Shown here: in pieces, positions 10,799 through 22,369 of the stretch
Layout of the letters: each line of letters opens with the position of its first letter
Position numbering within the stretch: position 1 is the first letter of the stretch
Assembly (NCBI RefSeq): GCF_014529535.1
Contig: NW_023504014.1
Location: forward strand, 186,001 to 250,000
DNA from: Bradysia coprophila
Lineage: Eukaryota; Arthropoda; Insecta; Diptera; Sciaridae
DNA length: 64,000 bases
Direction: 5' to 3'
Position numbers and translations under genes: made by a program
The notes under the pieces: generated by a model
Databases searched by the model: none
The model's input: only the letters and a program-made list of their open reading frames with translations
What the model was told of the DNA's origin: nothing

Positions 10799-11160
10799 CC
10801 ATGTACGGCTCGTGTAACTAGAGAAATATTGGTAAGAAAATTGCAAGTTTTCTGTTGAAAACTTCAACTGCACATATTTCAGTGTGGATTAACTTTAAAA
10901 CCAATGAGTCTCTATTCGGCTCAATAGTACATGTGATTACCTTTCTGATGACACCCCACACGACCCTGTACGGCTCGTGTACACGGAGAAATTTTGGTAA
11001 GAATTTTGGCAAATTTTCGGCTTCCGATCACCTTTCACCAGCCATAAAAGCTTCGAAGAATTTTTTTGAAAGTGGTTTTGGCTTCTAGGGTCAAAGTCCT
11101 TTCTAGGTACCTATAAAAAGTTCCACTAGACAACACGCCCGATTTCGGTAGGCTGTTTTT
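10799..11160 (+). repeat. dispersed repeat with internal direct duplication
   Basis: TGTACGGCTCGTGTA followed by AGAAAT(A/T)TTGGTAAGAA occurs at 10802 and again at 10968, about 166 bp apart. The part at 11047-11105 recurs in reverse at 35283-35345 (GAAGAATTTTTTTGAAAGTG), so this is a repeat family of unknown class. Confidence 0.6.
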
Positions 11161-11816
11161 CAAAAGAATCCCTCTCTACTGATTTTGTTCAGTATTGTTT
11201 CTACACAGAAGAAACATTTTCAGGCAAATTGACTTCGATCGAAGGTTTTTCACGAGATTTTCGCAATGTTTTTCCGTTTCGTTGTTTCGTTGTTGCTGCT
11301 GTCTGCCGGTGATTGTGCAATTTTCGCAATGGTGTAAATGGGCGGATCAGACGGTTGGTGACGTAAGAATCGTGAGTACAACGCTTTTTTTTTGCTTTTT
11401 ACTTTTGCTTTTGGAGCTCAGGCTCAATTCTTTTGTTTGCTTTGCTGCATTTTTTGGTGATTTCTTAGCAGCTTTCCGCGATTTCTCCAAATTTTCCATC
11501 AGCAGATGGCAATGTTTCAATGCAAACTATCCTACACTTATTCATGGAAAATTTTTGCTGCTGTCTTGTGTAAGAGGCTGGCGGAAGCAACTGAAGACGG
11601 TCAGTCCACTCTGACCTGTGACCGCCGCTAGTTCTTGAGGTCGAAACAGCTTTTCTTTTTTGCCACTTTACGTGATGTGCGGGAAAGGGAAGAGCTACAG
11701 CTCTGTTTGTCGTTCCAAAGGATGTTTCTCCGAAGGATGTTTCCTTGAAGTTCAATAAATGTGAATTGCGCCCTTGAGCTTTTCGTCTCAGGTTAAGCAA
11801 AATTGGTATGTACGAA
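11161..11816. other. intergenic, unassigned
   Basis: An open frame at 11195-11614 (+) has no recognisable domain and lacks splice context; not accepted as a gene. Confidence 0.4.
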
Positions 11817-12209
11817 GTCCGTACTAGGCATGGGCGATAATGAAAATGATTATCGATAATTATCAATTATCGATAATCGATAATTATCGACTTTTTTTAT
11901 CGAAAATTATCAAAAAAAATATCGATAATCGATAATTATTGATATTTTGATAATTATCAAGATATCGATAATTCGATATATCGATATTTCGGTCCGAAAA
12001 TCCGATATTTATCGATATATCGGTATATTATCATGAATTTTCAGATAAATATCAAAATATCGATGTTTTGATAATTATCGAATTTCGATATTTTGATAAT
12101 TATCGATAATTTAATAATTATCGATAACGATATGATTAATCGATTATCGATAATTTCTTTAGATTGATATTATCGATAATTTTGAACGCCTCCCATCCCT
12201 AGTCCGTAC
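11817..12209. mobile_element. hAT-like MITE made of TATCGATAA motifs
   Basis: The 377-bp core (11825-12201) begins TAGGCATGGGCG and ends with the complement of TAGGGATGGGAGGCG. It is bracketed by a perfect 8-bp duplication GTCCGTAC (11817-11824, 12202-12209). An 8-bp duplication with short inverted ends is typical of hAT elements. The interior consists almost only of overlapping TATCGATAATTATCGATAA words and can form many alternative hairpins. It has no coding capacity. Confidence 0.85.
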
Positions 12210-12900
12210 AGAAAATATGAATTTGCGTTTTGACTCTAAATATCTGCGTCATCCTGCCAATAATCGATTTTCATCCTCATACCAAGCCGAATAATTTTTG
12301 TGCCTTTAGAGTCGAGATTTCGACGGGTTCCATGTATGCTTCATCGTTGGTTTTACTTTCAAGCGGTTATAATACATGAACCAAAACCCAATCACTTTTA
12401 CCGGTTGCATTATTCTTTACTCGAATAGTAGGTAGAGTGAACGAAATGTAATTGTTGCATGACCGTTTATCATGTTCGTGTAATATACGTAACCTATCTC
12501 TATGCTGCTGGTTACAATATGTGGAAAATATTTGAATAATTTTATAAATGAAATCGAAGAGAGCAAAAAAAAAATTGTCTTTTTCCATATCAAATTTGGA
12601 TTATTTGTTTACAGAAATTTCAATAATTTTTACATAATGTTGAACAGTGTAGGGTGGGATAAACATCTGATTTTTCGATTCTGAATGTAAATTATAATTT
12701 GTATGAAGCATAAGACCTGGTCGGTAGAAATAGATACCATGATACGGCTATGTGGAAAGAGAAAATGAAACGGAACGAATCGATATCTCTGAATGGAAAT
12801 TAATTTCAAAAAGTTACCTGCAACAATTTCGGTGAATGATATAAGTAAGGCGGTTAAATGAGCGCATAAGATGCAGTTTATTTGACACCAAACACTTCGA
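12210..12900. other. upstream region of cuticle gene 1
   Basis: No supported gene; A+T-rich DNA leading into the promoter. Confidence 0.4.
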
Positions 12901-12904
12901 TTCG

Positions 12905-12912
12905 TATAAAAG
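12905..12912 (+). promoter_or_regulatory. TATA box of cuticle gene 1
   Basis: TATAAAAG lies 99 bp upstream of the ATG at 13011, a usual distance for insect cuticle genes with a short 5' UTR. Confidence 0.7.
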
Positions 12913-13010
12913 ACGTTGCAGACATCACAAGTAATTAAATCCAATCAATTGCTACCAAAGCAAACATCTGTCCTAGTGTTGAAAACAGTTAGCTCTTGCA
13001 TCCAAGAAAA

Positions 13011-13591
13011 ATGTCTTTCAAAGTGAGTATTCGGATCAGAAAGCATTAAGCGACGCCAAGTCGTTCAATCGATTTTCCTGTTTTAGATCCTAATTTTCAT
13101 CGTCATCGTTTCGGCTGTATCAGCGATTCCAATCGACATCCATGGTGACGCTCCAGCCCATTACGACTTTTCGTATTCTGTACATGATCCTCATACGGGC
13201 GATATAAAAAGCCAATCAGAATCGCGTAAAGGTGACGCTGTTAGTGGACGCTACGAGCTTATTGACTCCGGTTGGTTTTGCTTATACCGTTTAGGAGGAC
13301 TTCGTCGTTAAAAGTTTTTTTTTTTTAAATTTTTTATCAGATGGTCACAAGCGCATAGTTGACTATACCGCCGACGATCATAATGGTTTCAATGCCGTCG
13401 TTCACCGTGAACCAACTAGCATAAAAATTCCGTACGCTGTTACCAAAGTTGTTGCCCCGGTTTATCATTCCGCACCAGCCATTCATTATGTTCAACCAGT
13501 GCATCATGTAGCCAAAGTCATTACACCAGTCACACACATTTTGCCTGCTCATGTCAGCTTTAAAACACCAGCAATCAATTACCATTACTAG
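13011..13591 (+). CDS. RR-2 cuticular protein 1 (CPR family), complete
   Basis: Secreted structural protein expected to bind chitin in the cuticle. Exons 13011..13022, 13087..13270 and 13341..13591 (introns 64 and 70 bp) give 148 residues. The first exon encodes only MSFK, the hallmark tiny first exon of CPR genes that interrupts the signal peptide ([17 protein letters not shown]). The R&R domain runs from about residue 28 ([20 protein letters not shown]) through the diagnostic RR-2 end [16 protein letters not shown]. The tail is rich in Val, Ala, Pro and His and ends NYHY, as in the other five genes. The second intron falls inside the R&R domain (IDS/DGHK). Its donor GTTGGT is weak but the frame joins exactly. 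AATAAA at 13690-13695 is a likely poly(A) signal. Confidence 0.92.
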
Positions 13592-13695
13592 AAGTGTAAA
13601 TTCCTTGTGGAACAGACAAAAGTCCTAAAACCGTTTAGTCACCGATACCTAGCTATGAATTGTAGATTTGATACTGTTTTAACTATTTAAATAAA

Positions 13696-14132
13696 TGAAT
13701 CCTAAAATAATTCGTTGTTGTTTGGTTTAAAATTCGTCAAATCACTATAACCACTACGCCCGCTCTTGCTTCGCTTCGATACCATGGACTCTACTTGAAT
13801 CGGGTATAGTGCCGATCTGGGTGTCTCGAAATTAATTGAGTCAAAGTGTTCATCAGCGAAAGGATCACCCACTTTTCATGCAGTTGTTTAAGATTCATCC
13901 GGAACCACTGGAATCTGATGAAGTTTTTCACTCAGCAAGGTGTTTTTTACGTGACTTTTTACAAATTTCAGGAAAAAGTCGAGTTTGATGTTACAATTTA
14001 AAATTTGAATAAATACAGTGGAAGTCAGCGAAGTTTAGGCATTAATTTTCTTCAGATGTTTTTTAGCTGATCTACTCAACTCAATACTTGTAACTTTTTC
14101 ATCCGCAAAATGACCTATAAACTTCGTTGGTA
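13696..14132. other. intergenic, nothing recognised
   Basis: Downstream of cuticle gene 1; no gene or clear repeat found. Confidence 0.4.
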
Positions 14133-14333
14133 TGTCACACCTGTTACAAACGGCAAGCATATGACCAGTATTATTATCGGGTCTATTACTTCCATCGATC
14201 AAAGTATTTTTAATCGGTTGATTTCAAATCTAGTACTTCATTTTTTTCTAACATGCATTTTACCGTATAAAGGACCACATTACCCAGAGCTTGTCATTAT
14301 TTTTGTCGTTGGTATCGATAACAGATGAATAGC
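14133..14333 (+). repeat. dispersed ~190-bp repeat (family C)
   Basis: Starts near CCTGTTACAAACGG and ends CGATAACAGATGAATAG. Highly similar to 24198-24392 and, reversed, to 38043-38236. No terminal duplication was found, and it encodes nothing. MITE or SINE status is open. Confidence 0.8.
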
Positions 14334-14499
14334 CGCATGTAACATAGCATCGAGTCTGATTGTTACAAAAATTTTACTCAATTTTGTTGCAATGTCTAAT
14401 GTATCGTTCAAGCGATATAAAACTTAGTCCTCAGCACGGTTCCCCGCGCACGGAAGTCGTTTTGTGGGTACATCATGCCCGCACGTTAGTAAGCGGGCG
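14334..14499. other. short unassigned spacer
   Basis: Nothing recognised. Confidence 0.3.
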
Positions 14500-15698
14500 T
14501 GACGCAAGTCCACTACCAAATTTTTTTTTTTTTTAATTTGGGGACGGCGGAGCATATTTACAGCAACTTTTTTACTTCTCCGCCTTGGCTCCAGGGCCCC
14601 TAACTAAGATATCTGGAATATAGAAACCCATATGAGTTCAACGAGCTCTCACACGTTACTGCAGCTTCAAAATTGGCCGAGATATTGAACTTCGAAATAT
14701 TGATGTTTGTATGAAAATAAGCAAAATTTCGAATTTTCAAGAATGGAAAAGTGGATCCAGCAACTCCTAAACGTTTCTATAGATTTTCCTGAAATTTTGT
14801 TTATAAGCTAATGAAGGCCCAAAAATAAGAATGGAATTTTCCAAATTTGGAAAGAAACCATATCTTGGTAGCTGGAGCTGGAGCTCCCCCATGGTAATGT
14901 GGTGAATGCTATATAATGTTGTGGTATGTGTTTCTTGTTGGAAATTGTGTGGATCATTAAGTATTAACTTCCACTAGGTTGGTTCTTAAAATTTGGGATG
15001 ACGGATGAATCCTCTGGCACTTCCTAACTTCCATCGGATTTTTCGGTGGATTTGGGTTATTTTCGCTATAAGTGAGGTGTTCCAAAGTTGGTTCCTAAAT
15101 CTTGGGATGACAGATGATTCCTCTGGCATTTCCTGCCTTCCATCGGATTTTTTGATGGATTTGGGTTATATTCGACATGAGTGAGGTGTTCCAAGGTTGG
15201 TTCCTAAATTTTGGGATGACAGATGATTCCTCTGGCACTAACCAACTTCCATCGGATTTTTCGATGGATTTGGGTTATTTTCGACATGAGTGAGGTGTTT
15301 CAAAGTTGGTTCCTAAATTTTGGGATGACAGATGATTCCTCTGGCATTTCCTGCCTTCCATCGGATTTTTTGATGGATTTGGGTTATATTCGACATGAGT
15401 GAGGTGTTTCAAAGTTGGTTCCTAAATTTTGGGATGACAGATGATTCCTCTAGAATTGTTTTTATTTCCATAAGGTCTTTTGATGTTGTCGAAATGACAT
15501 ACTTACAAAAGTGGTGATATCAGTCAAAAAACCCTTAAAGGGTAAATGTCACTTGTGACGCAAATTTCTTGTTGTAAAATTTTCTTTCACAAATTTTTTG
15601 AGTCAATTTTTTGTTGGTAAAACTTTTGCGTACAACGCACAATGCGTCACCCTCAGCTATATCAATTATTTTATAAGTAAGATAAAGGACTTGCGTCA
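14500..15698. mobile_element. inverted-repeat element carrying a 109-bp tandem array
   Basis: TGACGCAAGTCC at 14500-14511 is perfectly repeated in inverse at 15687-15698. Inside is a tandem array at 14979-15452 and no coding frame. Target duplication was not recognised, so the class is uncertain; a non-autonomous DNA transposon is the leading guess. Confidence 0.55.
14979..15452 (+). repeat. 109-bp tandem repeat, about 4.3 copies
   Basis: Units start at 14979, 15088, 15197, 15306 and 15415 (TTGGTTC...), exactly 109 bp apart. Units 2 and 4 share TTTCCTGCCTTCC and TTATATTCG variants, while units 1 and 3 differ, which suggests a two-unit higher-order pattern. Confidence 0.95.
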
Positions 15699-16600
15699 CC
15701 TTTATAAACCTTTATATTTGTTGCTGACAACCATGAACGATTGAAGTTCAAAAGATCTAGCTTTCTTTTTACACCTTTCGATCCAAGACGATATGTTAGT
15801 CAGGTCCTATATTTTATAGAAATTTTGATTACAAAACTGATTTTCATTGAAGTGAAGAATGTCGACCAAAGCATTTTCGAACTGAAAGTGCTTGAATCAA
15901 ACGATTCTGTAACCACTAAACGTGTAACATTTTAACACATTAAATTTTTTAACAACAATTTGTACAACGTCCTAGCATTTATGCCTAATTACATCACTGT
16001 CTTATTATCGAACAGCTGTAAAGTAGATAAGAAATGCAAACCTTAAATATCTCGATTACGAAGAGAAGTCAAAAATGACTTCATTTCAAGTTAAATGAAC
16101 CGAAATGGTGTGTGAAATACTAGAATTTTTCTGCTGCTTAGCTATCTGCAATCGATTTTGTGATCACTGCTGTACTGTGGGTATGTTGGTAGAACACAAA
16201 CAGTTCATATTTTAAATACCACACCTAACACTAAACAGACAACTGCCTAGAATTGTTCGTTAGAATAACCAGAGTTTTGTGATTTCTTCAAGATGACCAT
16301 CAACCAACGAAAACCGAGACATCGCGATACGTTCCGACCTTTACTGACGAATCCGATATGCCTTACACGTTAACACAGCAACCAGCTGTCAGTGCACATG
16401 TACAAAAAAAATGAAAGTGAAAATCAATTGTAAAAAATAAAATGATTTTCATTTGCACACATTATGCATTATGCATCATTCATCGATAAACCCTAATATC
16501 CCTTCAAAATGTGAATAATCAAAAGTGCAGGTGTGAAATCATTTAATAAGTCAGTGCAGTTTGTAGAGTCGCGACTCTTTTGATAAACTTGTTGTCGGAT
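15699..16600. other. intergenic, nothing firmly recognised
   Basis: A 64-codon open frame at 15741-15935 has no recognised family. Otherwise A+T-rich DNA. Confidence 0.4.
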
Positions 16601-16611
16601 ATTGTACCCTA

Positions 16612-17874
16612 CAAAAATCTCTTCGAGAAAAGTGTGACGCAGTCTTTGAAATACAATTTCTAAAATGAATGATATCGCTAGAGTTGACGCTTTCAGCTTC
16701 GTTACGCAAAAATTAAATTTTACACCCAATTTTAGTTCAAACAAGCTGGCTTAGGTTTTCTCATCATCTGCCAAATAATTAAAAAAAAAAAAAATTTGAC
16801 TGGAAACAACCAAAATTTTACCAAAAAAATCTGCGTCGCAAAGTGGCAAATGTTCAGGAACAGACCAGCAAGAAAATTTATCTGCCACATCCGACGCAGA
16901 TTTTTTTCGTAAAATTTTGGTTGTTTCAAAGCGTCAACTCTAGCGATATCATTCATTTTAGAAATTGTACTTCAAATACTGCGTCACACTTTTCTCGAAG
17001 AGATTTTTGTTGGGATATCAGTCGTTTTAGAAGTGTAGTCAACACTGCTTTTTATAACAGTTTACAGTTTTAATTCAAAAATTTTACGAAAATCGAAAAT
17101 TTGACGAAATTCGAAAATTTGACGAAATTTGACGAAATTCGAAAATTTGACGAAATTTGACGAAATTCGAAAATTTGACGAAATTTGAAAATTTGACGAA
17201 ATTTGACGAAATTCGAAAATTTGACGAAATTTGACGAAATTCGAAAATTTGACGAAATTTGACGAAATTCGAAAATTTGACGAAATTTGAAAATTTGACG
17301 AAATTTGAAAATTTGACTAAATTTGAAAATTTGACGAAATTTGACGAAATTTGAAAATTTAATGAAATTCGAAAATTTGACGAAATTCAGAAAATTTGAC
17401 GAAAATCAAAAATTTGACGAAAGTAATTCTCTATCTGCCACCATTCAAGAAATATCTCCAAAGCCCCAATTGACCCACCCATTTCCAACTTTCGACATTT
17501 TTCACATATGCCCCTCTGTTCTACTCGTAAAACTCTGAGACTTTTCCGAAGAAAGTAATTCTCTATCTCTCATAACCCAAAAAAATATTAGTCCTTTCAT
17601 CCTACGCTCGAGTAGCTCAAAATTTGGTCACTCTAATCACTCTAGCTCAAACGAATCTGCCCCGATTTTTTAAATTATTTTTTTGTTCGAATCGTGTTAC
17701 GAATACCTTTCATTTGAAACGAATAAGATAGAATAGGATTTGTGGTGATACAGGCCAAAGGAAAGAAACTTAAATTCTCGCCTTTATATAGTTGCCGCGG
17801 CTCAAAAAAATTTCTTCGTTCTTTTTTTGGAAGTTAGACTGCGTCAAGTCCTCCGCTATCGCTCCGGACATGAT
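16612..17874 (-). mobile_element. family B element, copy 2, with an inverted (foldback) left part
   Basis: Ends at 17874 with the complement of ATCATGTCCGGAGCG. Its left third contains the conserved block twice in opposite orientation: 16613-16840 and 16897-17040 share TCTCTTCGAGAAAAGTGTG and the flanking CTAGAGTTGACGC. A spacer (16841-16896) contains GTGGCAAATG...ATCTGCCAC. It therefore forms a foldback, or records one copy inserted head-to-head in another. Confidence 0.7.
17090..17430 (-). repeat. expanded minisatellite of family B
   Basis: About 20 irregular units of GACGAAATTTGAAAATTT type, the reverse complement of the array at 10360-10500 but more than twice as long. Confidence 0.9.
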
Positions 17875-18064
17875 TCACACACATCATGCATATCATGAGT
17901 GAAAAGATCTAATCTATTACTTCGTTCGGCTTGGATTCAATGGATAAAGGCGAAATCTTCTACTTCATTATTTAAAACGTTTGTTTTGCTATTTTAAAGA
18001 ACACACGCCTGTCCGACCTTTTTATTGCTTATTTTTGTCGTCATTGTGGATAACAAATGAATGA

Positions 18065-18202
18065 CTGATTCCATAGCACTCTCAAACACCGAAGATTTTT
18101 TTTTTTTCTTGATAACCACGAATAGTTAACTTTGATTGTTCCAGCCCTCTGTTTGAGTGACGTCAAATTTAGCTTCGGTGCTTGAGAGTGCTATGCTGAT
18201 TC
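18065..18202. mobile_element. 124-bp MITE with 23-bp inverted ends and 7-bp duplication
   Basis: Core 18072-18195. The 23-bp terminal repeats (CATAGCACTCTCAA...) differ at one position. CTGATTC is duplicated at 18065-18071 and 18196-18202. Shares its CATAGCACT start with the 34-bp element at 9082-9115. No coding capacity. Confidence 0.85.
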
Positions 18203-18608
18203 ACAAATATTCTAGAGCGATGTTTTGAGAGAATAGTAAGGCGACTTGTATTTTGAAAAGAACAATGATTTTAAGACGATCGTTGTTTTAGTTAGTCACA
18301 CTAAATCCAATTTGAGCAAGCCCCTTTTCCTCTGTCAGAATGTAATTAGAGCTAGTCACTCAAGTGGACGAAGTTAATCCTAATCTGATGCTGTGAAAGT
18401 GCTGTGACAATGACGGTTAGCATTTTTGATGTGATTCATGAAAAGAAGCAAACAGAGAGAATCGATTTCATGCCTTTCACGATTAGACGCACGGGATACA
18501 GTTCAATATGCACATAACACGCAATATAAGTCAATTTTCAAATTTTTTAATAAATATCTTCCTTCGTTTAAATTATCTACATGACTTCGTTCAAAATTGC
18601 ATTTTCAC
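18203..18608. other. 3' flank of cuticle gene 2
   Basis: No gene seen; contains the presumed 3' UTR of the minus-strand gene ending at 18609. Confidence 0.4.
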
Positions 18609-19380
18609 TTAGTAATGGTAGTTGTGAGCTGGGGCAGCATAATGAACTGGGGCGGCAACGTATTTGTGTACTGGGGCAACGATTTTAGCAACTGGGGCAA
18701 CAACTTTGTGGCCTAGAGGTTCACGGTGCACGACAGCGTTGAAACCATTGTGATCATCGGCGGTGTATTCAACTGTACGTTGGTAACCGTCAGCATCGAT
18801 GAGGCTGTTGGTTTTTTCGTTCAAATAGAAACGTTTCGTTATCACGTCCATATTTCACACAATGCCGTCGCTTTTGTCTTACCTGTATGATCCATGGACA
18901 ACATCACCATCTCGGCTTTCGTGTTGTTGTTTCACATCACCGGTGTGTCCATCATGAACGGAGTAGCTGAAATCGTACTTTGGTGGTGCTTCGTATTCAA
19001 CTTGTTTGTACACTGGAGCAGCAAAGGTCTTGACAACTGGGGCAGCATGGTATACTGGAGCTGAGTGGTATACGGGTGCAGAGTGGTAAACTGGACCAGC
19101 ATGATGCACTTCGATGGCGCTAGCAACGGCAACGAATGCGAATAGAGCGAAGAACTGAAAGAAAATTCACACGAAAAAAAAAAACACAAAAATTATTTCC
19201 ACAGAAAATTCACTTTTTAATCACAAAAGCAGCAGAATTTCAAAAAAATTAAATTCTTATTTGTTTTGGCTTCGATAACGAATCGCTGTAATAATATCCA
19301 ATGTGCGATTGCAAGTTATGCGAACGAAATGTTTAAAGCCAGAAATATGCGTATGCCCGTATGCTTACTTTGAATGCCAT
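18609..19380 (-). CDS. RR-2 cuticular protein 2 (CPR family), complete
   Basis: Secreted chitin-binding cuticle protein of 159 residues. Exons on the minus strand are 19380..19369, 19154..18883 and 18804..18609; introns are 214 and 78 bp with GT/AG borders. The signal peptide [17 protein letters not shown] is split after MAFK. Next come repeated [12 protein letters not shown] units, the R&R domain ([20 protein letters not shown] ... [16 protein letters not shown]) and a tail of [17 protein letters not shown] and NYHY. The second intron lies inside the R&R domain at GSYS/LIDADG, one codon-block away from that of gene 1. The repeat content is intermediate between gene 1 and the four genes at 31-51 kb. 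Confidence 0.92.
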
Positions 19381-19451
19381 TTTTATGGAGGATTGGTAGT
19401 TCTCTTGTTCAACGAAAGATACAAACTATAATTTACAGATAAGTTTACGGT

Positions 19452-19460
19452 CCTTTTATA
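19452..19460 (-). promoter_or_regulatory. TATA box of cuticle gene 2
   Basis: TATAAAAGG on the minus strand, 72 bp upstream of the ATG. Confidence 0.7.
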
Positions 19461-20088
19461 CAAAATAACAATTCCACATACAGTGTACTTTCTATGAGCT
19501 GGGTGCTCACGATACGCGTATGCATTTTCACAGTAGTTTTATTTGCAAAACGAGAGAAAAAAAAACCCGCCTTTTGGCCTTAGGCTGGCATAATATTGAT
19601 ATTGCATGATACGGTGTGTGCAAAACATATAAATTTACTTTGAGGTATATGGTACATTACGTATTATGCGGTACATAATATGTATCCATTGCTGTTGGTA
19701 ATTCGGGGTCATTATCATGAACCAGCTGAAAAACTGTGGTCAAAATATGTATCAAACGACAGACATCATTGAGAAACGGTATACCTTTTGATCGTAATAC
19801 TTAAACCAATTCTTTTTTTTGTTGTTTCATTGTTTTGTGCGAAGACTTATAATGCACCGTGAAGTACAATCGTTAATCGAAATTACGTCTCAACTTTAAT
19901 TGGACATGTTTTGCAAGTGCATTAAGGAAAGTAAATTGAAATTCAGTTTTTCTTGCTTGAAGAATTATAAATTCTTAATTTTACAAAACCTTGGATGGAA
20001 CATTTTTTGGTCAGACAAAGTAATTTCGAAAAATTTCAACGATATGTACAGTCGGTTCCAGGATAAACGGTTCTTGTTTTAAAAACGA
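19461..20088. other. intergenic, nothing recognised
   Basis: A 60-codon frame at 19900-20082 has no recognised family. Confidence 0.4.
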
Positions 20089-20185
20089 ATTTTTGTTAGA
20101 GGTTCCAGTTTGCGGTGAGGAATAAAAGCAGTGATACAAAAAGTGATGTTTATTCAATCGCTGATTCTAACAGAATAAACATAAA

Positions 20186-21966
20186 CGAGCCATCAGAACA
20201 GTCGGAGCGTTTGCTGCGACTGAGCCCCGTACAAACCCGTATATCTATTGCGTACGTGACCCTAGTGCGTCTGTCACCCTACTTTGACCGTAAGCCTATT
20301 GCGCCGGTTAAAGTAGTTAAAGTAAAATTATTATGTAATGTGTACATCTTAGAAATTGCGCATAGCGCAATTACGAAGCCCCGTACGACGTTCCTTTCAA
20401 ATAAAACAAAAATTTCAAATAGCCCTAAAATTTTAATTTATTGAGTATAAATACACATAGGGCCTAGTATCGGCCTCAGTCCGAGGATCCAATTTTTTTT
20501 TTCAACTACATTCTATTCGGCCTTTGATTACCTTCCAAATGAAACAAAAAATAGGAAAAACGGATGAAATTTGCTCGAGTTATATGTAAAATACACATAG
20601 GGCCCTAGTAGCGGCCTTAGTCCGAGGACCCAAATTTAATTTTTTTTCAACAACATTCTATTCGGCCTTTGATTACCTTCCAAATGAAACAAAAATTACG
20701 AAAAACGGATGAAATTTGCTCGAGTTATATGTAAAATACACATAGGGCCCTAGTAGCGGCCTTAGTCCAAGGATCCAAATTTAATTTTTTTTTTCAACAA
20801 CATTCTATTCGGCCTTTGATTACCTTCCAAATGAAACAAAAACTACGAAAAACGGATGAAATTTGCTCGAGTTATATGTAAAATACACATAGGGCCCTAG
20901 TAGCGGCCTTAGTCCGAGGACCCAAATTTAATTTTTTTTCAACAACATTCTATTCGGCCTTTGATTACCTTTCAAATGAAACAAAAATTACGAAAAACGG
21001 ATGAAATTTGCTCGAGTTATATGTAAAATACACATAGGGCCCTAGTAGCGGCCTTAGTCCGAGGACCCAAATTTAATTTTTTTTCAACAACATTCTATTC
21101 GGCCTTTGATTACCTTCCAAATGAAACAAAAATTACGAAAAACGGATGAAATTTGCTCGAGTTATATGTAAAATACACATAGGGCCCTAGTAGCGGCCTT
21201 AGTCCAAGGACCCAAATTTAATTTTTTTTTCAAATACATTCTATTCGGTGTTCGATTATCTTTCAAATGAAACAAAAATTACGAAAAACGGATGAAATTT
21301 ACTTGAGTTCTATGTAAAATACACATAGGGCCCTAGTAGCGGCCTTAGTCCAAGGACCCAAATTTAATTTTTTTTTCAAATACATTCTATTCGGTGTTCG
21401 ATTATCTTTCAAATGAAACAAAAATTACGAAAAACGGATGAAATTTACTTGAGTTCTATGTAAAATACACATAGGGCCCTAGTAGCATTTCACTTCTAAG
21501 GCCCTAACTCACGGTCCACTCACCCGATTTTAAAAAACTTTTTTTTCCTGGATTGGTATTGACAATACCTATCATTTGCCGTGTCATTTACATTTCCATC
21601 GTTTATTTTGCCATAAATATCACCAAAAGACCCTAAATCACTTAGGTGGCCCTAACTCACGAAGGGCCGACCCGAATATGCCCATCTTCGAACTTAGCCT
21701 CACTATTTCGACTATCTTTCAGGGAAAAAAAAATTTTTGAAATCGGATTTGATTTACTCAAGATATCGACGTGACGGACAGACGGACAGACGGACAGAAG
21801 GACAGACGGACAGACGGACAGACGGACAGACGGCCCAAATTTTTATTGCAGATTCGTCATCTATAAACATAGGCAAACACTTTGCCCTTACCGTCTGCTT
21901 CGAATTCCATCAATTACACACGGCATCGTAATCCTATAAGCCCCTTCGTACTTCGTACGGGGCTAA
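20186..21966 (+). mobile_element. Helentron-like non-autonomous element, copy 1 (nested)
   Basis: Begins CGAGCCATCAGAACAGTCGG and ends with a hairpin of AGCCCC and GGGGCT (terminal CTAAAAA). Subterminal inverted repeats AGCCCCGTAC lie near both ends. A 146-bp tandem array fills the centre, followed by a (GACAGACG)n tract. No terminal inverted repeats and no protein. Subterminal repeats, a 3' hairpin and central tandem repeats are the described architecture of Helentron-derived INE/DINE-1 elements. The uninterrupted LTRs at 22802 and 62380 give the empty site, ACATAAAAACTG, so insertion took place in an A-run (T-run on the other strand). Confidence 0.75.
20453..21487 (+). repeat. ~146-bp tandem array inside Helentron-like copy 1
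   Basis: CATAGGGCC landmarks at 20596, 20741, 20888, 21033, 21178, 21324 and 21470 are spaced 145-147 bp, preceded by a first diverged unit at about 20456. The later units carry the CGGTGTTCGATTATC variant. Confidence 0.95.
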
Positions 21967-22369
21967 AAACTGTCTTTCCTCAAGTGCCAACTTGATTGAT
22001 TTAACTCAATTAGAATGTATGAGAATGCTAAGTTCCATCTTCAACACTTCTTCTCATTCCCATAAATTCTACCACTTGAATAAATATCATCCTCCGTTGC
22101 ATAGCGACAACATAATAAATCAAATTTTATCTTAAGTCTTCGTCTCCGTTAACTTCCTCCTTAACCAGAACCATATGGACTGCCGTAACCAGCTTCTCCA
22201 TCATAAGCGTACACTCCGAACTATCGAAGCCTTCGCATGCAACTTTGCCACCAACGACCGACTCTGCGGCGACCGATTTCTCAACCATTGTCCCAATGAA
22301 TCTTCCACCTTCGTTTTTTGCCTTCCGTCTTCGTCTTCCGCCTACTGTTTTCTTCTTTTGTTCTGTTTA

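Noticed and set aside
11195..11614. 139-codon frame
   Set aside because: Low-complexity Phe/Leu/Cys-rich translation without motif or splice support.
20453..21487. Regularly spaced repeats that could resemble a CRISPR array
   Set aside because: Units are contiguous 146-bp tandem copies in a eukaryotic genome, without unique spacers.
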